Of a stretch of 64,000 nt of DNA, positions 55,119 to 63,643 are shown piece by piece. How positions within the stretch are numbered: position 1 is the stretch's first letter; each line of letters opens with the position of its first letter. Below the pieces are notes generated by a model. That model searched no databases. It was not told the origin of the DNA and saw only the letters and a program-made list of their open reading frames with translations. The position numbers and the translations under genes are program-made. This DNA comes from Nocardia jinanensis (lineage in GTDB: Bacteria > Actinomycetota > Actinomycetes > Mycobacteriales > Mycobacteriaceae), in assembly GCF_014645735.1 (NCBI RefSeq), contig NZ_BMMH01000001.1, forward strand, positions 372,001-436,000, in the 5' to 3' direction.

Positions 55119-56711
55119 TCACTGCAGCTGGGACGCGGTGATCACCAACTGGCCGCCCTCGGGCACCACCTGGAACGACCGGCTCTCCGACTGCGTCGAG
55201 CCGTTGCTCATCGTGTAGGTGATCGTGGCGACGGCCGACCCGTTGGCCGACGGGGTCACCGCACCGATACTCACGGCGGCGATACCCGACCAGAACCGGG
55301 TGTACTCGGCGTAACCGCCGGTGGTCGCCTGGTAGGCGGGCGACAGCTGGGCCCAGGCGGCCGACGGATTACCGGGCAGCAGGCCGTAGTACCCGCGGAC
55401 GAACTGCTCCACCCGGGCGGCGGTCGGCGGGCCGGTTTCGGCCGTGGTGGTGGTCGGGGACGCGGTAGTGGTCGACCGGGTCGTGGTGGCGGTATCGGAC
55501 TCGGCGGTCTCGGGAGCGAGCGCCTGCGAAGTGCCGGGGGCGAGCGCGGCCGGGTCGTCGGCGTCGTCGCCGCCGGTGAAATTCGCCAGCACCAGTCCCG
55601 CGATCACCACCAGGACCAGCGCGGCGGCACCGGCCAGCAGCGCGGTCCTGGTGCGCTTCCCGGATCCGCTCGCCGGCGGGCGGTGCGGTGCGGCCCCGGC
55701 GGGACCGGGCGGGACGGCACCGGGACCGCTCGCTCCGGCTGTCCGAGGACCGCGGAACGCGGGCGGAGTACTGCCCGGTGGCGGCACCGGGGCCGCGGCT
55801 GGGGCATCCGGCGACAGCGGCGTGGTCGCGGCAATATCGGCGGGCAGGATCTTCGTGGCGGCGGGCGCGACCGGTTCGATCGGTTCGGGCGCCCGGCCTG
55901 CCGCCACCTCCTCGAGCATGACGCGCGCCTCGTGCATGGTGGGACGGGTCGCGACTTCGGTGGCCAGCAGCCGCATCAGGACCGGACCCAGTGCGCCCGC
56001 CCCAGCGGGCGGTTCGACCTGGCCGCCGGCCACCGCGTGCAGGACCGCCAGCGGATTGTCGCCGTCGCCGAACGGCGGACGGCCCGTATGTGCGTGATAC
56101 AGCGTGGATCCGAGCGCGAACACATCGGAGGCGGGTATCGGTTGCTCACCGCGGGCGACCTCGGGGGCCAGATACGCGGGTGTGCCGGCCAGGAACCCGG
56201 TCGCCGTCACCGTGACATCGCCGGTGGCCCGCGAGATGCCGAAATCGGTGATCTTCACTGTGCCGTCGTCGCCGACCAGTAGATTCGCCGGTTTCACATC
56301 GCGGTGCACGATCCCGGCGTCGTGCGCCGCGGCGAGGGCTTCCGCAGCCTGGGCGCCGAGTCTGGCGACCTCGAGCGAACTCATGGTGCCGTCGAGGTTC
56401 AACCGGCTCGCCAGGCTCGGCGCGTTCATGTATTCCATGACCAGCCACGGCTGACCGTCCTCCTCGGCGACATCGAACACCGAGATGGCATTGGGGTGGT
56501 GCAGGCGCGCGGCGATCCGGCCTTCGCGCAGCGCGCGTTTTCGCGCCTCGGCGGTCTGCTGCTCGGTCAGGTTGGGTCCGAGCAGCACCTGTTTGACCGC
56601 GACGATGCGCTGGAGCCGGATATCGAGTGCCCGCCACACCACACCCATGGCGCCGGTGCCGATGGGATCCGTGAGCCGATACCGTCCGGCGATCAGCCGA
56701 TCCTTGGTCAT
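55119..56711 (-). CDS. Transmembrane Ser/Thr protein kinase
   Basis: A 530-residue eukaryotic-type kinase. Kinase domain 10-270: IGTGAMGVVWRA (Gly loop), VAVKQVLL (Lys), VHRDVKPANLL (catalytic Asp), ITDFGISRATGD, GTPAYLAPEVARGEQP, DVFALGSTLYHAHTGRPPFG. A Pro/Ala-rich juxtamembrane region follows, then one helix (TALLAGAAALVLVVIAGLVLANF, about residue 350-375) and an extracytoplasmic part: a Thr/Ser-rich stalk and a C-terminal domain (VEQFVRGYYGLLPGNPSAAWAQLSPAYQATTGGYAEYTRFWSGIAAV) like the NTF2-fold sensor domains of actinobacterial kinases. Ligand unknown. Confidence 0.92.
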   Translation of the reverse strand: MTKDRLIAGRYRLTDPIGTGAMGVVWRALDIRLQRIVAVKQVLLGPNLTEQQTAEARKRALREGRIAARLHHPNAISVFDVAEEDGQPWLVMEYMNAPSLASRLNLDGTMSSLEVARLGAQAAEALAAAHDAGIVHRDVKPANLLVGDDGTVKITDFGISRATGDVTVTATGFLAGTPAYLAPEVARGEQPIPASDVFALGSTLYHAHTGRPPFGDGDNPLAVLHAVAGGQVEPPAGAGALGPVLMRLLATEVATRPTMHEARVMLEEVAAGRAPEPIEPVAPAATKILPADIAATTPLSPDAPAAAPVPPPGSTPPAFRGPRTAGASGPGAVPPGPAGAAPHRPPASGSGKRTRTALLAGAAALVLVVIAGLVLANFTGGDDADDPAALAPGTSQALAPETAESDTATTTRSTTTASPTTTTAETGPPTAARVEQFVRGYYGLLPGNPSAAWAQLSPAYQATTGGYAEYTRFWSGIAAVSIGAVTPSANGSAVATITYTMSNGSTQSESRSFQVVPEGGQLVITASQLQ

Positions 56712-56937
56712 CTCTGTCGTGGCCCCTTCTGTTCGCCGCCGAGTCTTCCAGCACTCCGCGCGTCACAGGCGGCTGCCTACGGCTCCGCTCCGGCACGGCG
56801 CGGCCGATCTGACCGACGACATTGTCGGAACTTCTGATTCGGCCGGGAACCTCAGCGGAAATTCCCGGAAATCCTACGCTGCGGCACCTGGAAGCCGCGC
56901 GGGCAGTAGGGGTTTACCTAGGTCACCGAACCCTGCT

Positions 56938-56966
56938 CACCTGCTATTTCCGTATCCGAGCAGGTG
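56938..56966 (-). terminator. Possible hairpin terminator of metH
   Basis: CACCTGCT (56938-56945) / AGCAGGTG (56959-56966), 8-bp stem with a 13-nt loop, about 63 nt past the metH stop. The rest of 56712-57028 shows no gene or other clear signal; it must also hold the kinase promoter. Confidence 0.35.
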
Positions 56967-57028
56967 TCGGACCGCCCGAATCCGCCCATAAGTGACGACA
57001 ATCACAGCGCTGGAAGGTTTACCCGGAC

Positions 57029-60000
57029 TCAGGCATTGAAGTACTTGGCCTCCGGGTGCAACAGGACGAACGCGTCGGTGGATTGCTCGGGATGCAGCTG
57101 CAGTTCTTCCGACAACGTCACCCCGAGTCGCGCGGCGTCGAGCAGGTCCACCAGCTTGGCGCGATCCTCGAGGTCCGGGCAGGCGCCGTAACCGAACGAA
57201 TAACGCGCCCCGCGATAACCGAGTTTGAAGTATTCGGCGATCTCGGCGGGATCGGATTCGGCGACGGCGTGCCCCTCCACCGTGAGCTCCTCGCGGATGC
57301 GCCGATGCCAGTACTCCGCGAGCGCCTCGGTCAGCTGTACACCGATACCGTGCACCTCCAGGTAATCCCGGTAGTTGTCGGCGGCGAACAGCTCGTTGGC
57401 GTAGTCGGCGATCGGCTGCCCCATGGTGACCAGCTGGAAGGGCAGCACGTCCACCTGCCCGGTCTCCCGGGCACGCTCGCGCGAGCGGATGAAATCGGCG
57501 ACACACAGGAACCGGTCCCGCTGCTGCCGCGGGAAGGTGAAGCGATGCCGCTGCGGCGCATCGGGTTCCGGTTCGGTCAGCACGATGACATCGTCTCCCT
57601 CGGAGACCGCCGGGAAGTAGCCGTACACCACCGCGGCGTGCTGCAACACCCCCTGAGTGCTCAGCTCGTCGAGCCAGGCCCGCAACCGCGGGCGGCCGTC
57701 GGATTCCACCAGTTCCTCGTAACTCGGCCCCTCGCCGCCGCGCTGGCCGCGCAGGCCCCACTGTCCGAGGAACAGCGCCCGTTCGTCCAGCAGCCCGGAG
57801 TACTCGTGCACCGGGAGGCCCTTGATCACCCGGGTGCCCCAGAACGGCGGCACCGGGACCGGCACATCGGCGGCCACATCCGACCGTGCGGGCACCTCGA
57901 TCGGTACCTCGGCCGCGCGGCGCTGTTCAGCGATCCGGCGCGAACGCTCGTGGCGCGCCTTGCGTTCGGCCGCCTTCTTCCGTTCGGCCACAGCATCCGG
58001 GCTGTCCGGGTCGGTACCGTTGCCGCGTTTACGCGACATGATCTCGTCCATCAGGCGCAGGCCCTCGAAGGCGTCGCGCGCGTAGTGCACATCGCCCTCG
58101 TAGACATCGGTGAGATCGTTCTCCACATACGACCGGGTCAGCGCCGCACCACCGAGCAGGACCGGGAACTGGTCGGATACCCCGCGGGAGTTGAGTTCCT
58201 CCAGGTTCTCCTTCATGACCACGGTGGATTTCACCAGCAGCCCGGACATACCGATCACATCGGCCTTCTTGTCCAGCGCGGCGTCGAGGATGGTCGCGAT
58301 GGGCTGTTTGATCCCGAGGTTCACCACCTCGTAGCCATTGTTGGACAGGATGATGTCCACCAGATTCTTACCGATGTCGTGCACATCGCCCTTGACCGTC
58401 GCCAGGACCACCCGGCCCTTGCCGCTGTCGTCGGTGGCCTCCATATGCGGTTCCAGATAAGCGACCGCCGTCTTCATCACCTCGGCCGACTGCAACACGA
58501 ACGGCAACTGCATCTGCCCGGACCCGAACAGTTCGCCGACGGTCTTCATCCCCGACAGCAGGGTCTCGTTGATGATCTTCAGCGGCGGTACTTCCCGCAT
58601 CGCCTCGTCGAGATCGGCTTCCATACCGCCGCGCTCGCCGTCGACGATGCGCCGCTCCAGCCGCTCGAACAGCGGCAGCGCCGCCAGCTCGTCGGCGCGG
58701 GAGGCCCGGGAATCGGCCGTGGAGACGCCTTCGAACAGCTGCATGAGTTTCTGCAGCGGGTCGTAGCCGTCGCGACGGCGATCGTAGATCAGGTCCAGGG
58801 CCGTCTCCCGGTGCTCGTCCGGGATCCGGCTGATCGGCACGATCTTCGACGCGTGCACGATGGCGCTGTCCAGCCCGGCCTGCACACATTCGTGCATGAA
58901 CACCGAGTTCAGCACCTGTCGTGCGGCGGGGTTGAGACCGAACGAGATATTCGACAGGCCCAGCGTGGTCTGCACATCCGGGTGCCGGCGTTTCAGTTCA
59001 CGGATGGCCTCCACGGTTTCCAGGCCGTCGCGGCGCGATTCCTCCTGCCCGGTGCCCAGGGTGAAGGTGAGGGTGTCGATGATGATGTCGCTCTCGTGCA
59101 GACCCCAGTTGCCGGTGATATCGGCGATCAGCCGCTCGGCGATGGCCACCTTGTGCTCGGCCGTGCGGGCCTGGCCTTCCTCGTCGATGGTCAGCGCGAC
59201 CACCGCGGCACCGTGCTCGGCCACCAGGGCCATGGTCTGCTGGAACCGCGAATCGGGACCGTCGCCGTCCTCGTAGTTCACCGAGTTCACCGCGCAGCGC
59301 CCGCCCAGATGTTCCAGGCCCGCGCGCAGCACCGGGGCCTCGGTGGAGTCGAGCATGATCGGCAGCGTGGACGCGGTGGCCAGCCGCGAGGCCAGCTCCG
59401 ACATATCGGCGCTTCCGTCACGGCCGACGTAGTCGACGCACAGATCGAGCATATGGGCGCCGTCGCGGGTCTGGTCCTTGGCGATGTCCAGGCATTTCGC
59501 CCAGTCCTGGGCGAGCATGGCATCGCGGAAGGCCTTGGAACCGTTGGCGTTCGTGCGCTCGCCGATCATCAGCACACTCGCGTCCTGCTGGAACGGCACC
59601 GCGGTGTACATACTCGAGATACTCGGCTCGGGGTCCGGCGAGCGGCGCTGCCCGACCGGCGCCAGGCCGGTCTCGACCTCACGGACCGCCGCGGCGACCT
59701 GGCGGATATGTTCCGGAGTGGTACCGCAGCAGCCACCGACCAGGGCCAGTCCGTAGTCGGCGACGAAACCGCGCAGCGCCGCGGCCAGCTCCTCCGGAGT
59801 CAGCGGGTATTCGGCACCGTTCGCGCCGAGCACCGGCAGGCCCGCGTTCGGCATCACCGATACCGGGATACGGGCGTGCTGGGACAGGTACCGCAGATGC
59901 TCGCTCATCTCGTCCGGCCCGGTCGCGCAGTTGAGGCCGATCAGGTCGATACCCAGCGGTTCGAGCGCGGTGAGCGCCGCGCCGATCTCACTACCCACCA

Positions 60001-60655
60001 GCATGGTGCCGGTGGTCTCCACGGTGACATGGGTGATGATCGGGATCCGGCGCCCGGCCTTCTCCATCGCCCGGTGGGTCCCGGTGATGGCGGCCTTGAC
60101 CTGGAGCAGGTCCTGGCAGGTTTCGATCAGCACCGCGTCGGCGCCGCCGTCGAGCATGCCGAGCGCGGCCTCGGTGTAGGCGTCGCGTAGATCCGCGTAC
60201 GGAGCATGGCCGAGGGTGGGGAGTTTGGTACCCGGACCCATCGAGCCGAGTACATAGCGCGGCACACCGTCGGGACCCGGTCCCATCTCGTCGGCGACCT
60301 CCCGGGCCAACCGGGTGCCCTTCTCCGAGAGGTCCCGGATCCGGTCGGCGATTCCGTAATCCGCCAGGTTGGGCAGGTTGCAGCCGAACGTATTGGTCTC
60401 CACGGCGTCGGCACCGGCCTCGAAATAGGAGCGATGGATATGCCGCAGCACTTCGGGGCGGGTGTCGTTGAGGATCTCGTTGCAGCCCTCGAGCCCGCGG
60501 AAATCGTCGAGCGTGAGGTCCACGGCCTGCAGCATCGTGCCCATCGCACCATCGCCGATCACGACACGCCTGGTGAGAGTGTCGAGCAACGTGGTATCGA
60601 ACTCGGCGGAGCGGGAGGCAGACATGGATTCCAGACTAGTGGGCGCCTCCGTCAC
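57029..60655 (-). CDS. metH: Cobalamin-dependent methionine synthase MetH
   Basis: A 1208-residue four-module enzyme making methionine from homocysteine with methylcobalamin and 5-methyltetrahydrofolate. Homocysteine domain from VVIGDGAMGTMLQ, with zinc Cys in ALVGGCCGTTPEHI (about 310); folate domain from VLMIGERTNANGSKAFRDAML; B12 domain KGDVHDIGKNLVDIILSNNGYEVV (DxHxxG) with cap helices before it; activation domain ending ELQLHPEQSTDAFVLLHPEAKYFNA. GTG 60655 has AGGGGA upstream; ATG 60625 is an alternative closer to the mycobacterial N-terminus. It uses the B12 made by the cob genes. Confidence 0.96.
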   Translation of the reverse strand: MTEAPTSLESMSASRSAEFDTTLLDTLTRRVVIGDGAMGTMLQAVDLTLDDFRGLEGCNEILNDTRPEVLRHIHRSYFEAGADAVETNTFGCNLPNLADYGIADRIRDLSEKGTRLAREVADEMGPGPDGVPRYVLGSMGPGTKLPTLGHAPYADLRDAYTEAALGMLDGGADAVLIETCQDLLQVKAAITGTHRAMEKAGRRIPIITHVTVETTGTMLVGSEIGAALTALEPLGIDLIGLNCATGPDEMSEHLRYLSQHARIPVSVMPNAGLPVLGANGAEYPLTPEELAAALRGFVADYGLALVGGCCGTTPEHIRQVAAAVREVETGLAPVGQRRSPDPEPSISSMYTAVPFQQDASVLMIGERTNANGSKAFRDAMLAQDWAKCLDIAKDQTRDGAHMLDLCVDYVGRDGSADMSELASRLATASTLPIMLDSTEAPVLRAGLEHLGGRCAVNSVNYEDGDGPDSRFQQTMALVAEHGAAVVALTIDEEGQARTAEHKVAIAERLIADITGNWGLHESDIIIDTLTFTLGTGQEESRRDGLETVEAIRELKRRHPDVQTTLGLSNISFGLNPAARQVLNSVFMHECVQAGLDSAIVHASKIVPISRIPDEHRETALDLIYDRRRDGYDPLQKLMQLFEGVSTADSRASRADELAALPLFERLERRIVDGERGGMEADLDEAMREVPPLKIINETLLSGMKTVGELFGSGQMQLPFVLQSAEVMKTAVAYLEPHMEATDDSGKGRVVLATVKGDVHDIGKNLVDIILSNNGYEVVNLGIKQPIATILDAALDKKADVIGMSGLLVKSTVVMKENLEELNSRGVSDQFPVLLGGAALTRSYVENDLTDVYEGDVHYARDAFEGLRLMDEIMSRKRGNGTDPDSPDAVAERKKAAERKARHERSRRIAEQRRAAEVPIEVPARSDVAADVPVPVPPFWGTRVIKGLPVHEYSGLLDERALFLGQWGLRGQRGGEGPSYEELVESDGRPRLRAWLDELSTQGVLQHAAVVYGYFPAVSEGDDVIVLTEPEPDAPQRHRFTFPRQQRDRFLCVADFIRSRERARETGQVDVLPFQLVTMGQPIADYANELFAADNYRDYLEVHGIGVQLTEALAEYWHRRIREELTVEGHAVAESDPAEIAEYFKLGYRGARYSFGYGACPDLEDRAKLVDLLDAARLGVTLSEELQLHPEQSTDAFVLLHPEAKYFNA

Positions 60656-60768
60656 GGTGTTCCCCTGCTTCCTGCCCTGTGCGGGGGGCCACAGCCGGCG
60701 GCGCCGCGACAGGCGCGCAGGAACCGATACTGCGCGCCGGTGGCGGGCCGCACCGTAGGCTGGCAGGG

Positions 60769-61656
60769 GTGAGCTCGAGTGAATCTCCAGTGGATCGGGA
60801 ACTGCCCGCCTTGCGCGACCCGGTGCTCGTTGCGGCCTTCGAAGGCTGGAACGACGCTGGTGACGCCGCCAGCGGCGCAGTGGAGCATCTGGAGTTGATC
60901 TGGGATGCGCGGCCGCTGGCCGAACTCGATTCCGAGGACTATTACGACTACCAGGTGAACCGGCCGATGGTCCGGCAGGTGGAGGGTGTCACCCGGGAGA
61001 TCGTCTGGCCGGCGACCGTACTGTCGGTGTGCTCCCCGCCCGGGAGCGACCGCGATGTGGTGCTGTTGCGCGGTATCGAACCGAATATGCGGTGGCGGCG
61101 CTTCTGCGCCGATCTGCTCGAATTCATCGATCAGCTGAATGTGCAGACCGTGGTGATCCTGGGCGCACTGCTTGCCGACACGCCGCATACTCGCCCCGTG
61201 CCGGTGACCGGTTCCGCGTACAGCAAGGAGGCGGCCGAGCAGTTCAACCTGGAGCAGACCCGTTACGAGGGGCCCACCGGGATCACCGGAGTTCTCCAGG
61301 ACGAATGCGTGAAGGCCGGCGTCCCGGCGGTGTCGTTCTGGGCCGCGGTCCCGCACTACGTCTCGCAGCCGCCGAATCCGAAGGCGACGATCGCGCTGCT
61401 GCACCGGGTCGAGGATGTTCTCGATATCGAGGTGCCGCTGCGGGAGCTCCCGCAGCAGGCCGAGGAGTGGGAGTCGACGGTGAACGAGATGACCGTCGCC
61501 GACGACGAGATCGCCGAATACGTCCGCTCGCTGGAGGAGCGCGGCGATGCCGCGATCGATGTGAACGAGGCGATGGCGAAGATCGACGGCGACGCCCTCG
61601 CCGCCGAATTCGAGAAGTATCTGCGCAGACGAGGACCCGGCGGCTTCGGGCGCTGA
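60769..61656 (+). CDS. PAC2-family protein (Rv2125-type)
   Basis: A 295-residue member of the proteasome-assembly-chaperone-2 superfamily. LRDPVLVAAFEGWNDAGDAASGAVEHLELIWDARPLAELDSEDYYDYQVNRPMVRQVEG is the conserved N-terminal block. VVILGALLADTPHTRPVPVTGSA and GPTGITGVLQDECVKAGVPAVSFWAAVPHYVSQPPNPKATIALLHRVEDVL follow, and charged helices close the protein. GTG 60769. Rv2125 is a structural homologue of archaeal/eukaryal PAC2, but an actinobacterial assembly role is unproved. Divergent from metH, as in M. tuberculosis. Confidence 0.9.
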   Translation: MSSSESPVDRELPALRDPVLVAAFEGWNDAGDAASGAVEHLELIWDARPLAELDSEDYYDYQVNRPMVRQVEGVTREIVWPATVLSVCSPPGSDRDVVLLRGIEPNMRWRRFCADLLEFIDQLNVQTVVILGALLADTPHTRPVPVTGSAYSKEAAEQFNLEQTRYEGPTGITGVLQDECVKAGVPAVSFWAAVPHYVSQPPNPKATIALLHRVEDVLDIEVPLRELPQQAEEWESTVNEMTVADDEIAEYVRSLEERGDAAIDVNEAMAKIDGDALAAEFEKYLRRRGPGGFGR

Positions 61657-61686
61657 GGGGGTACGCCGGGCCGCCGGGTCCTCGGT

Positions 61687-61992
61687 TCAGCCGGCCACCG
61701 ACCAGATACGGGCGGCGGCATCACTGGCCAGTTTCGCGATGAGCAGTTCGCGTGGAATCGTCTGGCCGGTGAGGTGATCGAGCGAGGGGACCACCACATG
61801 ATGGGCGTCCGCCCGCTGGAGTTCCCGGGTCAGTTCGGCAAACGCCGTCCCGTCACCGGGACGTGATTCATGGAACGTCGCGGCGAAGCACAGTCCCCGG
61901 GCCTCGGCCAGCTCGCGTAGCGGGGCCTCCATATCGTCGCCGTCGCCCGCGGCCAGATCGTCGCGTAAATACCCGTACACCAACGCTTCCAC
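61687..61992 (-). CDS. Small serine-recombinase-fold protein without the usual catalytic serine
   Basis: A 101-residue protein. GTG 61992 follows AGGAGG by 5 nt; longer in-frame starts lack this. VEALVYGYLRDDLAAGDGDDMEAPLRELAEARGLCFAATFHESRPGDGTAFAELTRELQRADAHHVVVPSLDHLTGQ parallels the resolvase N-terminal domain (Y.R.S...L...A...G......F.E........F..L.......D.VVVPSLDRL), but the nucleophile position in Y.R.S is Asp here. No DNA-binding tail is present. It is divergent from the Xre-type regulator. A non-catalytic regulatory or structural role is inferred. Confidence 0.65.
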   Translation of the reverse strand: MEALVYGYLRDDLAAGDGDDMEAPLRELAEARGLCFAATFHESRPGDGTAFAELTRELQRADAHHVVVPSLDHLTGQTIPRELLIAKLASDAAARIWSVAG

Positions 61993-62207
61993 CCGAACCT
62001 CCTGAATCCTTCCCCGCACGGGGGCGGGGAACCATTTCCTGCTCCGGGATCTCCTATCCCGCATTCGCGGGGGTGTTGCTTGAACCGGCGCAGAGCCGGT
62101 CCGATTCGATCATGACCCAACGCCGGCAACGGCAGAAGAGGTCATGCGGGGGACATCTGGATGCCCTCTGCGGTCCACGGAAAGTTTGCTGGTGCAATAC
62201 TGGCGAC

Positions 62208-63440
62208 GTGACTGCTGCTGAAGATCGTCCGCTGTGGGCCATCCGGATGCGCTCGGAACGCGATGCGCGTGGGTGGTCACAGGCGGACGCCGTCCGCGCC
62301 CTGCGCGCCAAGTCGTCCCATAATCTCCCGACCGACAGCACGCTCCTACGTAATTGGCGGCGTTGGGAATCGGGCGAATCACGCCCCGACGATTTCTACG
62401 CTCCCCTCATCGCGGCCGCCTTCGATTCGGTGGCCGCGGCGTTCTTCCCGAAGGCCCGCCCGAGCCGCGACGACGAATTACTCACCGCCACCGGGATGGA
62501 CACGCTCGAATTCATGGGACGCCTACGGATGTCCGATATTTCGACCGCCACGCTGGACGCGGTCCGTATCACCGCGCAGCGCCTCTGCTGCGAGTACGCC
62601 TCCTCCGATCCGCGCGAACTCCACCTCGAGGCGTCGGGCTGGCTGCGCCGTATCGCCGCGCTGCTCGACAGCCGGCTCACCCTGGCCCAGCACAAGGAAG
62701 TCCTGGAACTGGCGGGCTGGGTCGCGCTGCTGCTGGGCTGCCTCGAATACGATCTCGGCCGGCGCAGCAGCGCCGAGGCCACGCGGCGAGCGGCCAGGTC
62801 GCTGGGCCAGGAGGCCGGGCATACCGAGATCATCGGCTGGAGTTCGGAACTGGCGGCCTGGTTCGCACTCACCCAGGGCAATCATCGCGGCGTGATCCAA
62901 GCGGCCGAGGCGGTGCCGAGCGAATGCGCGGCCAGCGGGGTAGGGGTACAGCTCGCCGCCCAGCGGGCGAAAGCCTGGGCACGGCTGGGTGATCGCGCGG
63001 CGGTGAACGCGGCGCTGGCCGAGGGTCGCACGCTGCTGAACCGGCTGGGTCATCCCGACGACCTCGAGAACCATTTCGTGGTGGACCCGCAGAAATTCGA
63101 TTTCTACGCCATGGACTGCTGCCGCGTCGTCGGCGACGACAGCCACGCCGAGATGTATGCCCAGGCGGTACTGGCCGATTCGGTGACCCTGGACGGTTCG
63201 GTGCGCAATCCGATGCGGGTCGCCGAAGCCCGGCTGACCCTGGCCGTGGTGGCCGCCCGCGGACGGGATCTGGAGTTGGCGGTCGAGGAGGGGCGGCGCG
63301 CGTTCGAGGCGAAACGGCGATCTCTGCCCTCGCTGCTGTGCATCGGCAGCGAAGTCGCGCACGAACTGGTCGAGAACTTCCCCGGCGACCCACGGACCCG
63401 CGCTTTCCTCGACGAACTCCGGTCGCTGTCGGGCGTCTGA
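62208..63440 (+). CDS. Xre-type HTH regulator with TPR-like C-terminal region
   Basis: A 410-residue actinobacterial regulator. The HTH lies at about residues 8-55 (PLWAIRMRSERDARGWSQADAVRALRAKSSHNLPTDSTLLRNWRRWESGESRPDDFYAPLIAAAF). The remaining helical region resembles TPR repeats (LELAGWVALLLGCLEYDLGRRSSAEATRRAARSLGQEAGHTEIIGWSSELAAWFALTQGNHRGVIQAAEAV). Family members in Streptomyces and Nocardia occur in many paralogues, often paired with a small gene. GTG 62208 sits 9 nt after a CAATAC box, so the transcript may be leaderless. Targets unknown. Confidence 0.82.
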   Translation: MTAAEDRPLWAIRMRSERDARGWSQADAVRALRAKSSHNLPTDSTLLRNWRRWESGESRPDDFYAPLIAAAFDSVAAAFFPKARPSRDDELLTATGMDTLEFMGRLRMSDISTATLDAVRITAQRLCCEYASSDPRELHLEASGWLRRIAALLDSRLTLAQHKEVLELAGWVALLLGCLEYDLGRRSSAEATRRAARSLGQEAGHTEIIGWSSELAAWFALTQGNHRGVIQAAEAVPSECAASGVGVQLAAQRAKAWARLGDRAAVNAALAEGRTLLNRLGHPDDLENHFVVDPQKFDFYAMDCCRVVGDDSHAEMYAQAVLADSVTLDGSVRNPMRVAEARLTLAVVAARGRDLELAVEEGRRAFEAKRRSLPSLLCIGSEVAHELVENFPGDPRTRAFLDELRSLSGV

Positions 63441-63465
63441 TCCCGGGCCCGCCGATGCCGACGGC

Positions 63466-63494
63466 GGCGCGTGCGCTTCGTTCCCGCACGCGCC
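63466..63494. terminator. Hairpin after the Xre-type regulator
   Basis: GGCGCGTGCG (63466-63475) / CGCACGCGCC (63485-63494), a 10-bp perfect stem with a 9-nt loop, 26 bp after the stop at 63440. Confidence 0.65.
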
Positions 63495-63557
63495 GCATCC
63501 GGGGAGCCCCGACCGGGCACCCGAGCGACAGCAGGCGGGGGCCCGGCCCCGGTCCAT

Positions 63558-63632
63558 TCAGCGGTACGCGGAGGACCCGGGGGAGGCTCGAAATACCACC
63601 ACTCGCTGCCTTCGTTCCGGTACAGGCCCCGT
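63558..63632 (-). pseudogene. Remnant duplicate of the VanY-type gene 3' end
   Basis: On the minus strand just past the carboxypeptidase stop, GGCCTGTACCGGAACGAAGG followed by CAGCGAGTGGTGGTATTTCG encodes GLYRNEGSEWWYFE in one frame. It parallels GLCRTFDNEWWHFE of the neighbouring intact gene (63644-), and both end in a similar CGC-TGA tail. In-frame stop upstream and a frame change make it non-coding. A decayed partial tandem duplication is the simplest reading. Confidence 0.6.
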
Positions 63633-63643
63633 TATCGATTCCG

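Noticed and set aside
57056..60190. A 1044-residue plus-strand open frame opposite metH
   Set aside because: Antisense shadow; composition is His/Arg/Gly-rich and metH on the other strand is certain.
62007..62085. Two short GC hairpins (CCCCGCACGGGGGCGGGG; CCCGCATTCGCGGG plus GGTGTTGC) that resemble type I-E CRISPR repeats
   Set aside because: Only two, dissimilar to each other, about 46 bp apart, with no third unit and no cas genes in the window.
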